A stretch of DNA of 23,136 nucleotides from Chloroflexota bacterium (GTDB lineage Bacteria > Chloroflexota > Dehalococcoidia > Lucifugimonadales > JACPCL1): the NCBI GenBank assembly GCA_016210375.1, contig JACQUH010000251.1, positions 1-23,136 on the forward strand, read 5' to 3'. The translations under genes and the position numbers were made by a program. The notes beneath the pieces were generated by a model. It was not told where the DNA came from. It saw only the letters and a list, made by a program, of their open reading frames with translations, and did no database searches. Below are positions 1 through 9,100 of this stretch, in pieces (the first letter of the stretch is position 1; every line of letters starts with the position of its first letter).

Positions 1-335
1 CGTTCCCCCTTCCCAGATAGGGAAGGGGGAGACCACAGGGGGACAGGTCACGACCACAGCGGCACAACTGCTTAGTTAAACACCATCAGGGAGCGGTACA
101 GAAGGGTTTTGAGATAGTTACTTAATCCCCCTTCCTTCATGGGAAGGGGGAACTGGTAAGCGTGAGAATCTGGGCACGGGTCCGCCGTGCCCAGATTCTC
201 ACCATAATCCCATCCCCCTCCGTAGCGGAAGGGGACCAGAGGAGAGTCAGAACCGCAGAAGCACAACTATTTAGTCAATAACCATCAGGGGGCGGTCCCA
301 AGGTGGGTTTTGAGGTAGTTCCTTAATCCCCAGGA
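1..335. repeat. Tandem intergenic repeat units with C-rich hairpins
   Basis: This gene-free stretch holds two diverged direct copies of one unit of about 125 bp. Each starts with a C-rich hairpin (5-14 with 20-29; a similar one near 213-235) and continues into a conserved block: 64-126 and 262-335 share CACAACT, ACCATCAGG, GCGGT and a TTTTGAG-TAGTT core followed by CTTAATCCCC. A further C-rich hairpin (127-135 with 142-150) and a long perfect hairpin (162-202) lie between them. The same block recurs at 15425-15555 and, inverted, at 15183-15372. No open reading frame here looks coding. It is best described as a dispersed non-coding repeat, possibly a remnant of a miniature mobile element. Confidence 0.75.
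162..202. repeat. 18-bp perfect inverted repeat
   Basis: Positions 162-179 pair perfectly with 185-202 around a 5-nt loop. It sits between two C-rich hairpins. No T-run follows on either strand, so an intrinsic terminator is unlikely. It occupies the same place in the repeat framework as the unrelated palindrome at 15383-15419. Confidence 0.85.
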
Positions 336-373
336 ACATGGGACCTGCTCTGCTTCAGAACCCCAGCCTGGCG

Positions 374-439
374 CTAGGAAGACGCTTGCTCTTGACCCTG
401 GGCGGCGCCGCCGTACCGGCGGCGATGCTCTCGCAGGGT
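374..439 (-). other. In-frame continuation of the CoA-binding gene past its TGA
   Basis: Directly after the TGA at 440-442 the same frame stays open for 21 codons to a TAG at 374-376. It begins TLREHRRRYGG. Members of the YccU-like CoA-binding family typically end in a segment of the form VVMDRC or VVMNRC, then a few residues, then EHRR or EHxRL. The visible sequence is VIMNN, stop, TLREHRR, so the TGA replaces the conserved Cys and the tail still looks like the family. With the tail the protein would be 142 residues, the usual size. Either TGA is decoded here (selenocysteine or readthrough), or this is a recent nonsense change or a sequence error. Confidence 0.6.
406..424 (-). promoter_or_regulatory. 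GC-rich hairpin just downstream of the TGA (possible SECIS-like element)
   Basis: On the minus strand 424-417 pairs perfectly with 413-406 (8 bp, all G-C) around a 3-nt loop GTA at 416-414. The loop begins about 23 nt after the TGA at 442-440. Loose descriptions of bacterial SECIS elements ask for a stem-loop shortly after UGA, a small apical loop and a G among its first two bases, and this hairpin fits. Such hairpins also arise by chance in GC-rich DNA, and it could act as a weak terminator although no T-run follows. Confidence 0.35.
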
Positions 440-802
440 TCAGTTGTTCATGATGACGGGGATGCCGGCAGCCCTCGCCTTCTCTGCCGATTCCTCGTTG
501 ACCACGCCATCTTGCATCCAGACAAACTTGGCTTTCACCTCTATGGCCTCATCCACCACCGGCCCCACCAGCTCGGACCTCCGGAAGATGTCCACCATAT
601 CTATGGCCGTGGGGACCGACTTCAGGTCCGGGTAGCTTTTCTCTCCCAGCACCTCGTCTACCGTGGGGTTAACCGGAATGATCTTGTACCCAACGCTCTG
701 CAGGTATTTGGCCACGCGGTGGCTGTCACGGTCAGGGTTGGGAGAAAGGCCCACCACGGCAATGACCTTGCTTTGAGTGAGCTGTTGCTCTACCAGGTCC
801 AT
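440..802 (-). CDS. CoA-binding (YccU-like) protein, ending at a TGA in place of a conserved Cys
   Basis: The 120-residue product is a small Rossmann-fold protein of the CoA-binding domain family (COG1832, like E. coli YccU). Visible features are a first beta strand and glycine turn (VIAVVGLSPNPDRDSHRVAKYL, residues 13-34), the VGYKIIPVNP strand (37-46), and the MVDIFRRSE and KFVWMQDGVVNEESAEKARAAGIPVIMN segments. Family members bind acyl-CoA or CoA in vitro; a cellular role is not established. The start is an ATG preceded by GAGGTG with a 4-nt spacer, and a plausible promoter lies at 841-869. The frame ends at residue 120, about 20 short of the family, with the TGA at the conserved Cys; see the extension at 374-439. 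The family call is firm; the true C terminus is uncertain. Confidence 0.85.
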   Translation of the reverse strand: MDLVEQQLTQSKVIAVVGLSPNPDRDSHRVAKYLQSVGYKIIPVNPTVDEVLGEKSYPDLKSVPTAIDMVDIFRRSELVGPVVDEAIEVKAKFVWMQDGVVNEESAEKARAAGIPVIMNN

Positions 803-840
803 CTGTCACCTCTTTCTGCGCACGTTGTTCAGGCGGCCCT

Positions 841-869
841 ATTCTAACTCAACGTAGTGGTCGGAACAA
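841..869 (-). promoter_or_regulatory. Putative sigma70-type promoter of the CoA-binding gene
   Basis: On the minus strand TTGTTC (869-864) and TAGAAT (846-841) are 17 nt apart. The -10 matches consensus at five of six positions; the -35 is weak. It lies about 39 nt upstream of the ATG at 802. Confidence 0.4.
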
Positions 870-906
870 CCTCTGTCCTGGTTTTGGCTCTATTTGCTCT
901 TCTGTG

Positions 907-946
907 GGATTCACGCCCCCCGGTTAAAGTCCGGGGGCATGAATCC
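907..946. repeat. Hairpin resembling an IS200/IS605-type end
   Basis: GGATTCA (907-913) pairs with TGAATCC (940-946), and inside it CCCCCGG (917-923) pairs with CCGGGGG (931-937) around a TTAAAGT loop. This layout of C-run, short T/A-rich loop, G-run and CATGA flank is shared with the hairpin at 15254-15273. Such hairpins are often found at ends of IS200/IS605-family elements and related REP sequences; no transposase gene is present here. Confidence 0.6.
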
Positions 947-994
947 AATCCCGGCGTTTATGCCTCTACCACCATAAGAGAGTTCCAGCAGGGA

Positions 995-1025
995 GGAGGG
1001 TCCCTCTCAGAGGAAGGGACCCTCC
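995..1025 (+). repeat. Stable GC-rich hairpin
   Basis: Positions 995-1005 pair perfectly with 1015-1025 (11 bp) around a 9-nt loop. It is followed by TGTCTTGTAGCTTT, a poor T-run. It could be a weak terminator or a leader structure; no attached gene is evident. Confidence 0.4.
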
Positions 1026-1439
1026 CTGTCTTGTAGCTTTACCCTTGGGATGTTAGAATCGTGCCAGATTCAGGGTGCAGGGCAGGCATGGATATTGTCG
1101 CCCGCATACAGGGGGAGATGGCAGGAGATGGCAGGGCGATACCTTACAAAAGGGCGGGGCCTACGTTTTAGGGAAGGGGAAGTGGAACCTGGGGGGCGTG
1201 AGGGATGGGGCAGGCCAGGTCGGCCCCAGCGAGTCTTGAGGGTGGGAAAAACACCGCTCCGGAGCGCGACGGACCTGAGCAGAGGCGCCTGGGCGCTCTC
1301 GCGGAGCGTGGGATGGACTGAGGGGACCAGGAGCAGCCGCGTGTGGCCCGACGGTTTCGGAGTTGAGGAACGGCGCAGGGTTTACAGGGGTTTCCGAGGG
1401 AGAAAGTGTGAGAGACGGCCTTTTCCCGTTGAAAAAGCC

Positions 1440-1468
1440 TTGACACTTAGCAAGCCGAATGCTAGTCT
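1440..1468 (+). promoter_or_regulatory. Putative sigma70 promoter of the 1568 gene
   Basis: A perfect TTGACA (1440-1445) is followed after exactly 17 nt by TAGTCT (1463-1468), a weak -10. A start site near 1475 would give a leader of about 93 nt before the ATG at 1568. Confidence 0.5.
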
Positions 1469-1567
1469 GCCTAAGGCTTTGCATTCTTGATGCAGAGGAC
1501 TCTGGGTGTGCCCTTTGGACGATTGCCTTACGATTTCAAGCGTGAGCCCCGCTGGAGGTAGCCCGAT

Positions 1568-2854
1568 ATGCTGCTGACGAAAAGCCGCATCCCCGTCCTG
1601 TTTGGTGGACTTATCTTACTCCTGGTCCTCATCCTCGCCGTTGTCGGCGCAGTGAATGCGGACAACGCCGACGCGCCCTTCATTGATGACGCCGGTGCCG
1701 ACTTTGGGTGGAACTATCAGACCCAGGGCGAGGTTGTGGGTGTTGACATCTTCCTCAAGGCCCCGGCCCTAACGGGGAAGGTATACGCCATAGAGGTGTT
1801 CCTGAAGCCCACCGCCGCTGGCACTCTACCCGCTAAGGAATATCTGGTTGGCGGAGGCACCTTGGCCTTCCCCACGGGACAGAAGCTCACCCTGGACCAG
1901 TTTAGCCTGGATCAGGCCCCCGCTGCAGTTAGGCTGGGTGCCGAGAAGCCCCTCGTGGTGGCGGGCCTGCACCTCATGGGACCGGTGGTGGATGGCGTAC
2001 GGGCGCGGGTCCGCACCTCCAACGCCCCGGTGAACCTGGACCTGCTGGCGCCCCCTGTGAGCCCGCCGGCCGCTGAGGAGCCCACCCCCACGCCTGTGGC
2101 TACCGTGGTGGTTCCGGCCTCTGAAGTGACAGCGGTGGCTGCCCCTGCTGGTGGCGCCGCCAAAATCATCCAGCCCAACGCAGCCACGACTCTGAGCGCG
2201 CCCGATGGCAGCGTGACTATCTCCTTCCCGACGGGCGTCGCCGCCAAGACGTTCCAGGTGGTGTATAGCCCCGTGGCCACAGGAGTCCCACTGTCCACGG
2301 GCAATACCAAGGTGTTCCGGGCCTTTGAGCTGGCCACCTACGACACCAATGGTGCAGCGGCCACTATTACTCTGCTGAAGTCCGTGGGCATCACCGCCAA
2401 GTACACCTCCTCTGATGTTGAGGCAGCCAAGGACAAGACGGCCACGAACCTCAGGCTTCTGAGCTACGAGGGCGCCACCTCTGGATGGAGCGTCTTGGCC
2501 ACTGCTGTAGACCTCGCGGCCCAGACCCTTGCCGCGCAGACCGCCCATCTGAGCCTCTTTGCGGTGGGCGGCCTGGACCCTGGCCCTCAGACCGTGGAGG
2601 AGCTCACGCCAACGCCTACACCGACGCCAACGCCTGAGCCGACGGCTACGCCTACCCCCACGGCGACGCCTACCCCCACGGCGACGCCTACGATAACGCC
2701 AACTGCAACGCCCAAGCCACCGGTAACGGGTGATTTCGCCCCCACCTCCGGCATGATGCTGGGTGTGCTTCTGCTGGGTATCCTCATGGTAGTGGGCGGC
2801 GGAGCTTACCTGGCTCAGGCCCGGAAGCGGGAGCCAGGAAGACGCACGACCTAG
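1568..2854 (+). CDS. Secreted, membrane-anchored surface protein with Thr-Pro linker
   Basis: The 428-residue product has an N-terminal signal sequence (hydrophobic stretch about residues 9-30), two extracellular beta-rich regions (about 34-160 and 195-335), a Thr-Pro linker (about 346-392) and a C-terminal membrane helix (about 397-416) ending in ARKREPGRR. The second beta region has the pattern PNAATTLSAPDGSVTISFPTG through a Trp-containing strand to TAHLSLFAVGG, which recalls ZU5-like or pre-anchor domains of Chloroflexota surface proteins. A PVTGD motif precedes the helix and loosely resembles a sortase-type signal, but this is not established. GGAGGT 8 nt before the ATG supports the start. 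A strong terminator follows, so it is probably monocistronic. The giant protein downstream has the same overall build. No enzymatic motif was seen; the function is unknown, probably cell envelope. Confidence 0.8.
   Translation: MLLTKSRIPVLFGGLILLLVLILAVVGAVNADNADAPFIDDAGADFGWNYQTQGEVVGVDIFLKAPALTGKVYAIEVFLKPTAAGTLPAKEYLVGGGTLAFPTGQKLTLDQFSLDQAPAAVRLGAEKPLVVAGLHLMGPVVDGVRARVRTSNAPVNLDLLAPPVSPPAAEEPTPTPVATVVVPASEVTAVAAPAGGAAKIIQPNAATTLSAPDGSVTISFPTGVAAKTFQVVYSPVATGVPLSTGNTKVFRAFELATYDTNGAAATITLLKSVGITAKYTSSDVEAAKDKTATNLRLLSYEGATSGWSVLATAVDLAAQTLAAQTAHLSLFAVGGLDPGPQTVEELTPTPTPTPTPEPTATPTPTATPTPTATPTITPTATPKPPVTGDFAPTSGMMLGVLLLGILMVVGGGAYLAQARKREPGRRTT
2605..2710 (+). repeat. Thr-Pro-coding microsatellite-like repeat
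   Basis: Short repeats of ACGCC-type codons encode alternating Thr and Pro with Ala and Glu. An 18-bp unit encoding TPTPTA occurs twice in a row. It forms the extended linker between the surface domain and the membrane helix. Confidence 0.75.
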
Positions 2855-2869
2855 AAAAGAATCTGGATC

Positions 2870-2917
2870 CCCTTGGCAGACGTATCCGCTAGAGCGGAAC
2901 GTCTGCCAAGGGTTTTT
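2870..2917 (+). terminator. Strong intrinsic terminator after the 1568 gene
   Basis: Positions 2870-2883 pair perfectly with 2899-2912 (14 bp), with an inner TCCGC/GCGGA helix (2885-2889 with 2894-2898), followed by TTTTT at 2913-2917. It begins 16 nt after the stop codon at 2854. Confidence 0.9.
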
Positions 2918-3011
2918 CCGGGGCTTTTCTGCCAGGGGCAGGAAGTCCGCGGGAGCCCCCGTTGGGTGTCGGCCCGTTACGAATACTTAAGGCGGCCCCA
3001 GGCTGGTTTAC

Positions 3012-3040
3012 TGTTACTGCGCGAACCTGGGGTGTATAAT
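3012..3040 (+). promoter_or_regulatory. Putative promoter of the giant surface-protein gene
   Basis: A perfect TATAAT lies at 3035-3040. The best spaced -35 candidate is TGTTAC at 3012-3017, which is weak. A start near 3047 would give a leader of about 123 nt. The rest of the 315-nt gap 2855-3169 holds the terminator and nothing else I recognise. Confidence 0.5.
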
Positions 3041-3169
3041 CCTCTACGTAAAATCGGCTAGCGCCAGTTACCTACTCCTTCTGCCTCAGGACCGAAGGAT
3101 TTTATGCGTTCTTGCATTGCATACCCAGCAGGGTCTCAAGGGCACCATGGAGAGCAATGAGAGGGGACA

Positions 3170-6100
3170 ATGACTAGCAGTAGATATTGGGCCAGCCGGA
3201 AGATCGGAATCATTGCCCTTCTTACCATTGCCATCACGGCATTGGTGTTGCTCCTGGGAGGCATTGTCCAGGGAGCCGGCGCCCAGCTCCGCAACGGCAA
3301 GGAGCCTGCGAACTACCTGGTCCGCGAGCCTATTGTCTGGGAAGCCGCCTATACCTTTGACCTTGACGAGACCGTGGTGCTCAGCAGCACCCGCTTCAAG
3401 GTTGTTCCCAGGACAGGGGGGGCAGCCGGCCCTGGCAACATATCCTTTGATGTAGAGCTGCCCTTTCAAGAGGGAGGGCCCTTTGACATCACCGACCGTA
3501 TTCTCCTGAGCACGACTGAACACCGTGCGTTCAAGCTAGAGGTAACAGTCGGCTACCACTTTGTCAAGAAGCCCATCACCGGGTACGCTTACCTTGGCAC
3601 GGGGCTCGGGGCGGCGCTGAACTTCCACATCCTTTGGGACGGGCCCATTGACTGGGCGGGGCCGATGGACGTCGGAGGCAAGTCGGTGGCTGGCGACTAC
3701 AGCGCTATCTTCAGCACCGACTCTGACAAAGGGCCCAAGTCCGCCAGCGTTGACTTCACCATCAGGAAGGTGCCCGCTGTCGTCATCACGGTGCTGGAGC
3801 CGGCGACCGATACGGTCCTTACCTTTACCCCCGTGACTGTAAAAGGCACGGTGAACGATCCCACGGTGAAGGAACTGGCTGTTGCCGGGGCAGACGGGTT
3901 TTTTACCTCTGTTCCCGTGAGCAAACCTGCCCTGACCTGGAGCGTCCCAGTTCCCCTAGTGGAAGGCCCCAACATGCTGTTCTTCCATGCGATGAACGGC
4001 TACACCGATCCGCCTCTATTCGGCATGACCGAGCTGAAGCTCATCAAGGACACCCAGCGGCCCACCTTCAAGATAAACACGCCCACGCAGAAGACCGGCC
4101 TGGACATGTTCTTTGTGGACATGTCTTTTGTGGAGCGTAACCCTGCCCAACTGGTGGTGAAGCGCAACGGCGTGGCAGTGCAGACCCTGTTCCGGCCTCA
4201 GTTGGAGGCGGCGCTTTCGGGCACCACCGGCACATTGAAGCTGCCTATCCCTCTGGACACAGGGGTCAACACGATCACGGCGGAGTTTGTGGACCGGGCG
4301 GGCTTCGTTCCCGATCCCACGGACCTCGTTAACAACATCCTCTCCATCGTCCTGACCAAGGACCAGATACCTGGCGCGCCCACCAACGTCGTCGCCAAGG
4401 GGGGCAACCAGTCGGCGGAGGTCGCGTGGAACGCCGCCGCCGACAACGGCAAGCCTATTCAGTTCTACACCGTGAAGGCCAAGAAAGTGAACCTGGGCGA
4501 CCCTGGGGCTGAGCCTTCAGTCCAGACGCCCGATGGCGCGACCCTGAAAGCCATCTTGGCGGGCCTTGCCAACGGGACGCTGTACCGCGTGGAGGTAAAG
4601 GCCACCAACAGCGCTGGCACAGGCCCTGCTGGCATTTCCAACACGTTTACGCCCGCCAAGGCGCCGTCCAAGCCCACTTTCACCGGCTTTGTCTTTACCG
4701 GGCCCCTGAGCCTCAAGCTGGACTGGTTTGTGGCTGACAACGGTGGCAGCCCCATAACCAAGCATACCTTGACCCGGAACGGCGTCGTCGTGTTCACGGG
4801 CCTCGCCACCACCTTCACCGATTGCTGTCTGCCCTTCAACTCTCTCGTCACCTACAAAGTGAAAGCCACGAATGCCGTGGGGGATAGCCCGGAGAGCGAC
4901 CCCCTCACTCTCGCCACGCCCGGCAACCCTGAGGCCCCTGTCCTCACCCTTACCGAGGTGGGAGACAAGCAGGTATCGTTGGCCTGGACCAAGCCTGCTA
5001 CCCATCCCGCCGCACCCATTGTTAGCTACCTCTTGCAGCAGAGGCCCCCCGGCGGAGCCTTTGCCGACCTGCCTAGCGAACCTCCCACCTCAACCTCCAA
5101 GACCCTGACGGGCCTGACCAACGGGGTGAAGCTCACCTTCCGCATCTTCGCTATTAACGCGGCAGCGGGCCTGAGCGCGCCCTCCAACGAGGTTGGCGGC
5201 ACGCCCAGCGGCCTCCCCGCAAAGGTCGCTCCTGCCCCCGTGGCCGTGTTTGGCGACGCCCAGTTGGTGGTGAGCTGGACCGCCCTCGTGTTCCCCACCG
5301 ATACCGGCGGCCTGCCCATCCTGAACTACCGCGTCAAGGCCCGCAACGTGAGCGACAGCACCGATGGGCCGGTGGTCTTCGTAAGCGGCGCCACGACCAA
5401 GGCGACCATCCCTGGCCTGGTCAATGGCAAGAGCTACACTGCCAAGGTGGCAGGCTGCAACAGCAAGGGCTGCGGCCCGGATTCAGACTCATCCAACGCT
5501 GTGACGCCCAAGACCCTGCCCAGCAAGCCGAACTTCGTGAAGGCCACCCCGGGCGACACCAAGGCCAAAGTGGACTTCGAGGCCGGCGTGTCCGATGGCG
5601 GAAGCCCCATTACCGACTACGAGGTGAAGGCGCGCAACCTCACAGATGGAGTAGACCTGCCCCCGAAGAATGCCGGCACGGCCCTGTTCCTGGACTTCAC
5701 CGGGCTGACTAACGGGAAGAATTACTCCTTCACTGTGAGGGCCAAGAACGCGAATGGCTTTAGCCCGCCTTCCGACCCTTCCAACGTAGTGAAGCCTGCT
5801 GGCTTGCCCGGAAAGCCTACGGGACTCAAGGCAACGCCAGGCAACAAGTCCGCCACGGTGACCTTTAAGGCCCCCGGCGACAATGGCGGCAGCCCAATAA
5901 CCAAGTACACTATCTTTGCCGCAAGCACAGACCCCACGGCCCTGACCTCTACTGCTGTCTGGACCGTAGGGCCCCTAACGGTTACCGTGAAAGGACTGTC
6001 CAACAACAAGCCGTACACTTTTACAGCCACCGCCACCAACGCTGTTGGCACTGGTCTGCCTTCCCTGCCCTCCACCGAGGTGACGCCCGCCGCCGCTCCG

Positions 6101-9100
6101 AAGTCGCCCTTTGCCAAGTTCCTGTGCTTGCTGAAGGGCCTGTACTTCAACGGCAAACCGGCCCTCTGCGGATTTGCGGAATCCCTGGACTCCGTCGGTG
6201 GCCTGGCGGACCCGGATACTATCATCCTTTCTGTGACCCCCTTTGATCTTGGTCAAATACGGGTCACCGGCGGCCTCACGGACACGGTGGTCAATATCCT
6301 GGCCGTGGACGCCGCCACGGACGTGGTGGTCACCCTGAAGCAGAACCAGCAGAACGACCTGGTGATCCGCGTGCTGAACATCAACGGCGTGGAGTCGGAC
6401 CCCGTCGTCCTGGTAGTGATCCATGACAACATCAGCCCTGTCCTCCTGGATGGGCAGGTCACTACTCCCGCCTCGCCTACCAGCGATGCGAAGGTCAGCC
6501 TTTCGGTCTTTGGCGTGGAGGCAAACTCCACCGTTACGGTGAAGGGCGGCCTGGCCGATGTCTCCAAGAAGGCGGAGACCCCTGGCGTGCCGGTGGTGCT
6601 AGAGGTGGCACTGAAGCCCAACGATATCAACAAACTCAGCGTCACTGTTGCCGACCAGGCGGACAACGAGTCTGCCGCGGTCATCAAAACGGTGGTACAC
6701 GACAGCGCCAAGCCCGTCAAGCCCACCATCAACACCGTGGGCGGCGTGGCCCCGGCCTCGCTGAAGCCTACCTCCAACGCTTCCATCACCGTAAACGTGA
6801 CGGCGGCGGAAACGGGCACCACCTTTACTATCAAGGGTGGGCTGACGGAGGTGTCCCAGTTCGCAGCAGGCTTCTCCAGCGACGTGGTGGTGGCACTGCG
6901 CACCAACCAGGATAACGCGCTGGTTGTGACCGCTCGGGACGCCGCAGGCAACGTGTCCGATGGGGCGACCGTGACGGTGAAGCACGACACGGTACCACCG
7001 GGAGCGCCCAAGGTCGTGGCCCCGGCCATTGTAAGCTCCGGCGACGGGAAGGCGGCCATCACGGTCCAGGCGGAGAGCGGCAGCCTCATCACCATCTTGG
7101 TGGTGGGCGAGCCGGCGTTGACGGGCACGGCAACGGGCGGCGCGGATCCCTTCCTGCCGCAGCTCAAGAAGAGCGCCCCCGACCCCGTGGCCAACAGCGT
7201 GACCGTCACGGCCACCGACGCCGCGGGCAACATCTCGCTGCCCACGGCTCTGACGGTGCTGCACGACTCTAATGCGCCGCTGGCGCCGGACGTCACGAAC
7301 CCTCCGAGCACGGTGCAGGTGGACACTGCCTTCACCACCTTCACGCTTCAGGTGTCCGCGGAGAAGGACTCCACCATCGCCGTCGCCGGCGGGGCCGAGA
7401 CGGTGTCGGCCAAGGCCACGGGGGTTATCCAGAGCCTCTCCGTGCCCCTGAAACCCAAGAGTCTGAACGTCCTGAAGGTCAAGACCACCGACGCCGCGGG
7501 CAACGTCTCTCCGGAGGTGACCCGTAACGTCAACATGAACAGCGATGCGCCGGTAGCCCCCACTGTGGTGCTGCTCCGTGTTGATGGCGTGACACCTGTT
7601 ACCGAGGTCCCCATCAATGCGGCCAAGGTCATTGTAAAGGTCTCTAACATCCAGGGCACCAAGGTCACGGTGAAGGGCGGCAAGGCCGATGTCAGCAAGA
7701 TCACGACCGTTGGGGCCGCTGAGAACCTCACGGTAGAGTTGAACCGCAACGCGACGAATACCCTGGTGGTGACGGTGACCAGTGCGGCCAACGTGGAGTC
7801 TGCTCCCGTCAGCCGCGTTGTGCTGGAGGACTCCACATTACCGCTTCAGCCGGTGCTGCTCAGCACGCTTCCTCCCCTCACGTCGGCTAGCACCTTGAAC
7901 GTGAGTATTGACGCCGAGCCGGGCGCCACCGTGGTGATCACGGAGCTGGTCAGCGGCGCCATCGTCGGTACCGCCAAGGCCGCCTCGGTGGTCAATGTCG
8001 TGGTCAACCTGGTGCTGGACAAAGACAACCGGCTCTCCGTTCGTGCGGTGGATGCCGCAGGCAACCAGTCCCCCGCCGTGGAGGCCCTGGTGCGGCAGGA
8101 CTCTGTGCCGCCCGCCACCCCCATTCTGCACGAGCCGGTGAAGTCTCTCACCAAGAGCACCCTCGTGACCTTGAAGCTGGTGGCTGACGCCAACTCCGCC
8201 CTGGTTGTGAGCGGCGGAGCGCTTACCAGCACTGTCGTGGCTTCGGGCGCGGCCCAGGACGTTGTCGTGGCGTTGAAGACAGGCAACGGCGTGCTCAACA
8301 ACCTGACTGTCACCGCGACTGATGCTGCGGGGAACAGGTCTCAGCCCCTGGCCATTGGTGTGACGCAGGACAACGTGGCTCCAGCCAAGCCCTCTGTCAA
8401 CGGATGCGGCGTGGGCGTCGTTAATTGTCCCCAGACGCTTGCGCCCTTCGCCAACCTCACGGTTGGCGGGGAGGTTGGCGCGAAGGTGAAGATCGCTGGC
8501 GGCGCCTCTGCACTGAGCGGCATCGTGCTGCCGGCGGGCGGCAGTCTCATCATCTCGGTCCCGCTGACCGCCAATGCCACCAACGTCTTGAATACGACCC
8601 TTACGGACGCGGCGGGCAATGAGTCCGACGCCACCACCATCAATGTGCCGCGTGGCCCTGTAGAGACCGCCATCCGGGGCAGGCTCGTGGGCACGGCAGA
8701 GAACCGCTCCGAGGCCAGGGCCACCGCCACGTCCACGGCTCCCGGCGGCCCCTCCCGGACCGTGGCGGTGAACTCCGCCGATGGAGCCTTCCTTATCGGC
8801 GGGCTGGACCCCCTGGGCGAGTTCACCGTATCCGTGGTGTACAAGGTTGGGGCGGCTACGGAGACTCGCTTCTACCAGGCGGGCCAAAAGGGTAATGTCG
8901 GCGTCAGCGGGGCGAGCGCCACCAAGATCAAGCCTGGCGCTGCGGGCGCCTTCGTGGAGCTGTCTGTCCTTGTGCAACCGGCTATCACGAGCATTGCTGT
9001 TGCCCCTCTGGGCACGGCCAATAACGTGGCGCGAGAGCTGACGATCACGGGCACGGCCCTGGACGATGCCTCGGAGGTCTGGTTGGTGGCCAGTGGTGTC

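Larger units (their letters stand above)
803..1567. other. 765-nt divergent intergenic region
   Basis: This region separates the CoA-binding gene from the surface-protein gene. It holds a putative promoter on each strand (841-869 minus, 1440-1468 plus), an IS200/IS605-end-like hairpin at 907-946 and a stable hairpin at 995-1025. Between about 1050 and 1430 the sequence is purine-rich, and the open frames on both strands are arginine-, glycine- and proline-rich with no recognisable family, so I see no gene there. A structured RNA cannot be excluded, but I recognise none. Confidence 0.6.

Noticed and set aside
338..847. Plus-strand frame of 169 codons opposite the CoA-binding gene
   Set aside because: The minus-strand product is a clear family match with ribosome site and promoter; the plus frame has no recognisable features.
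1050..1490. Plus-strand open frame of 146 codons, with overlapping minus-strand frames
   Set aside because: Composition is dominated by Arg, Gly and Trp, there is no family resemblance or clear ribosome site, and it overlaps a likely promoter. It looks like chance openness in GC-rich DNA.
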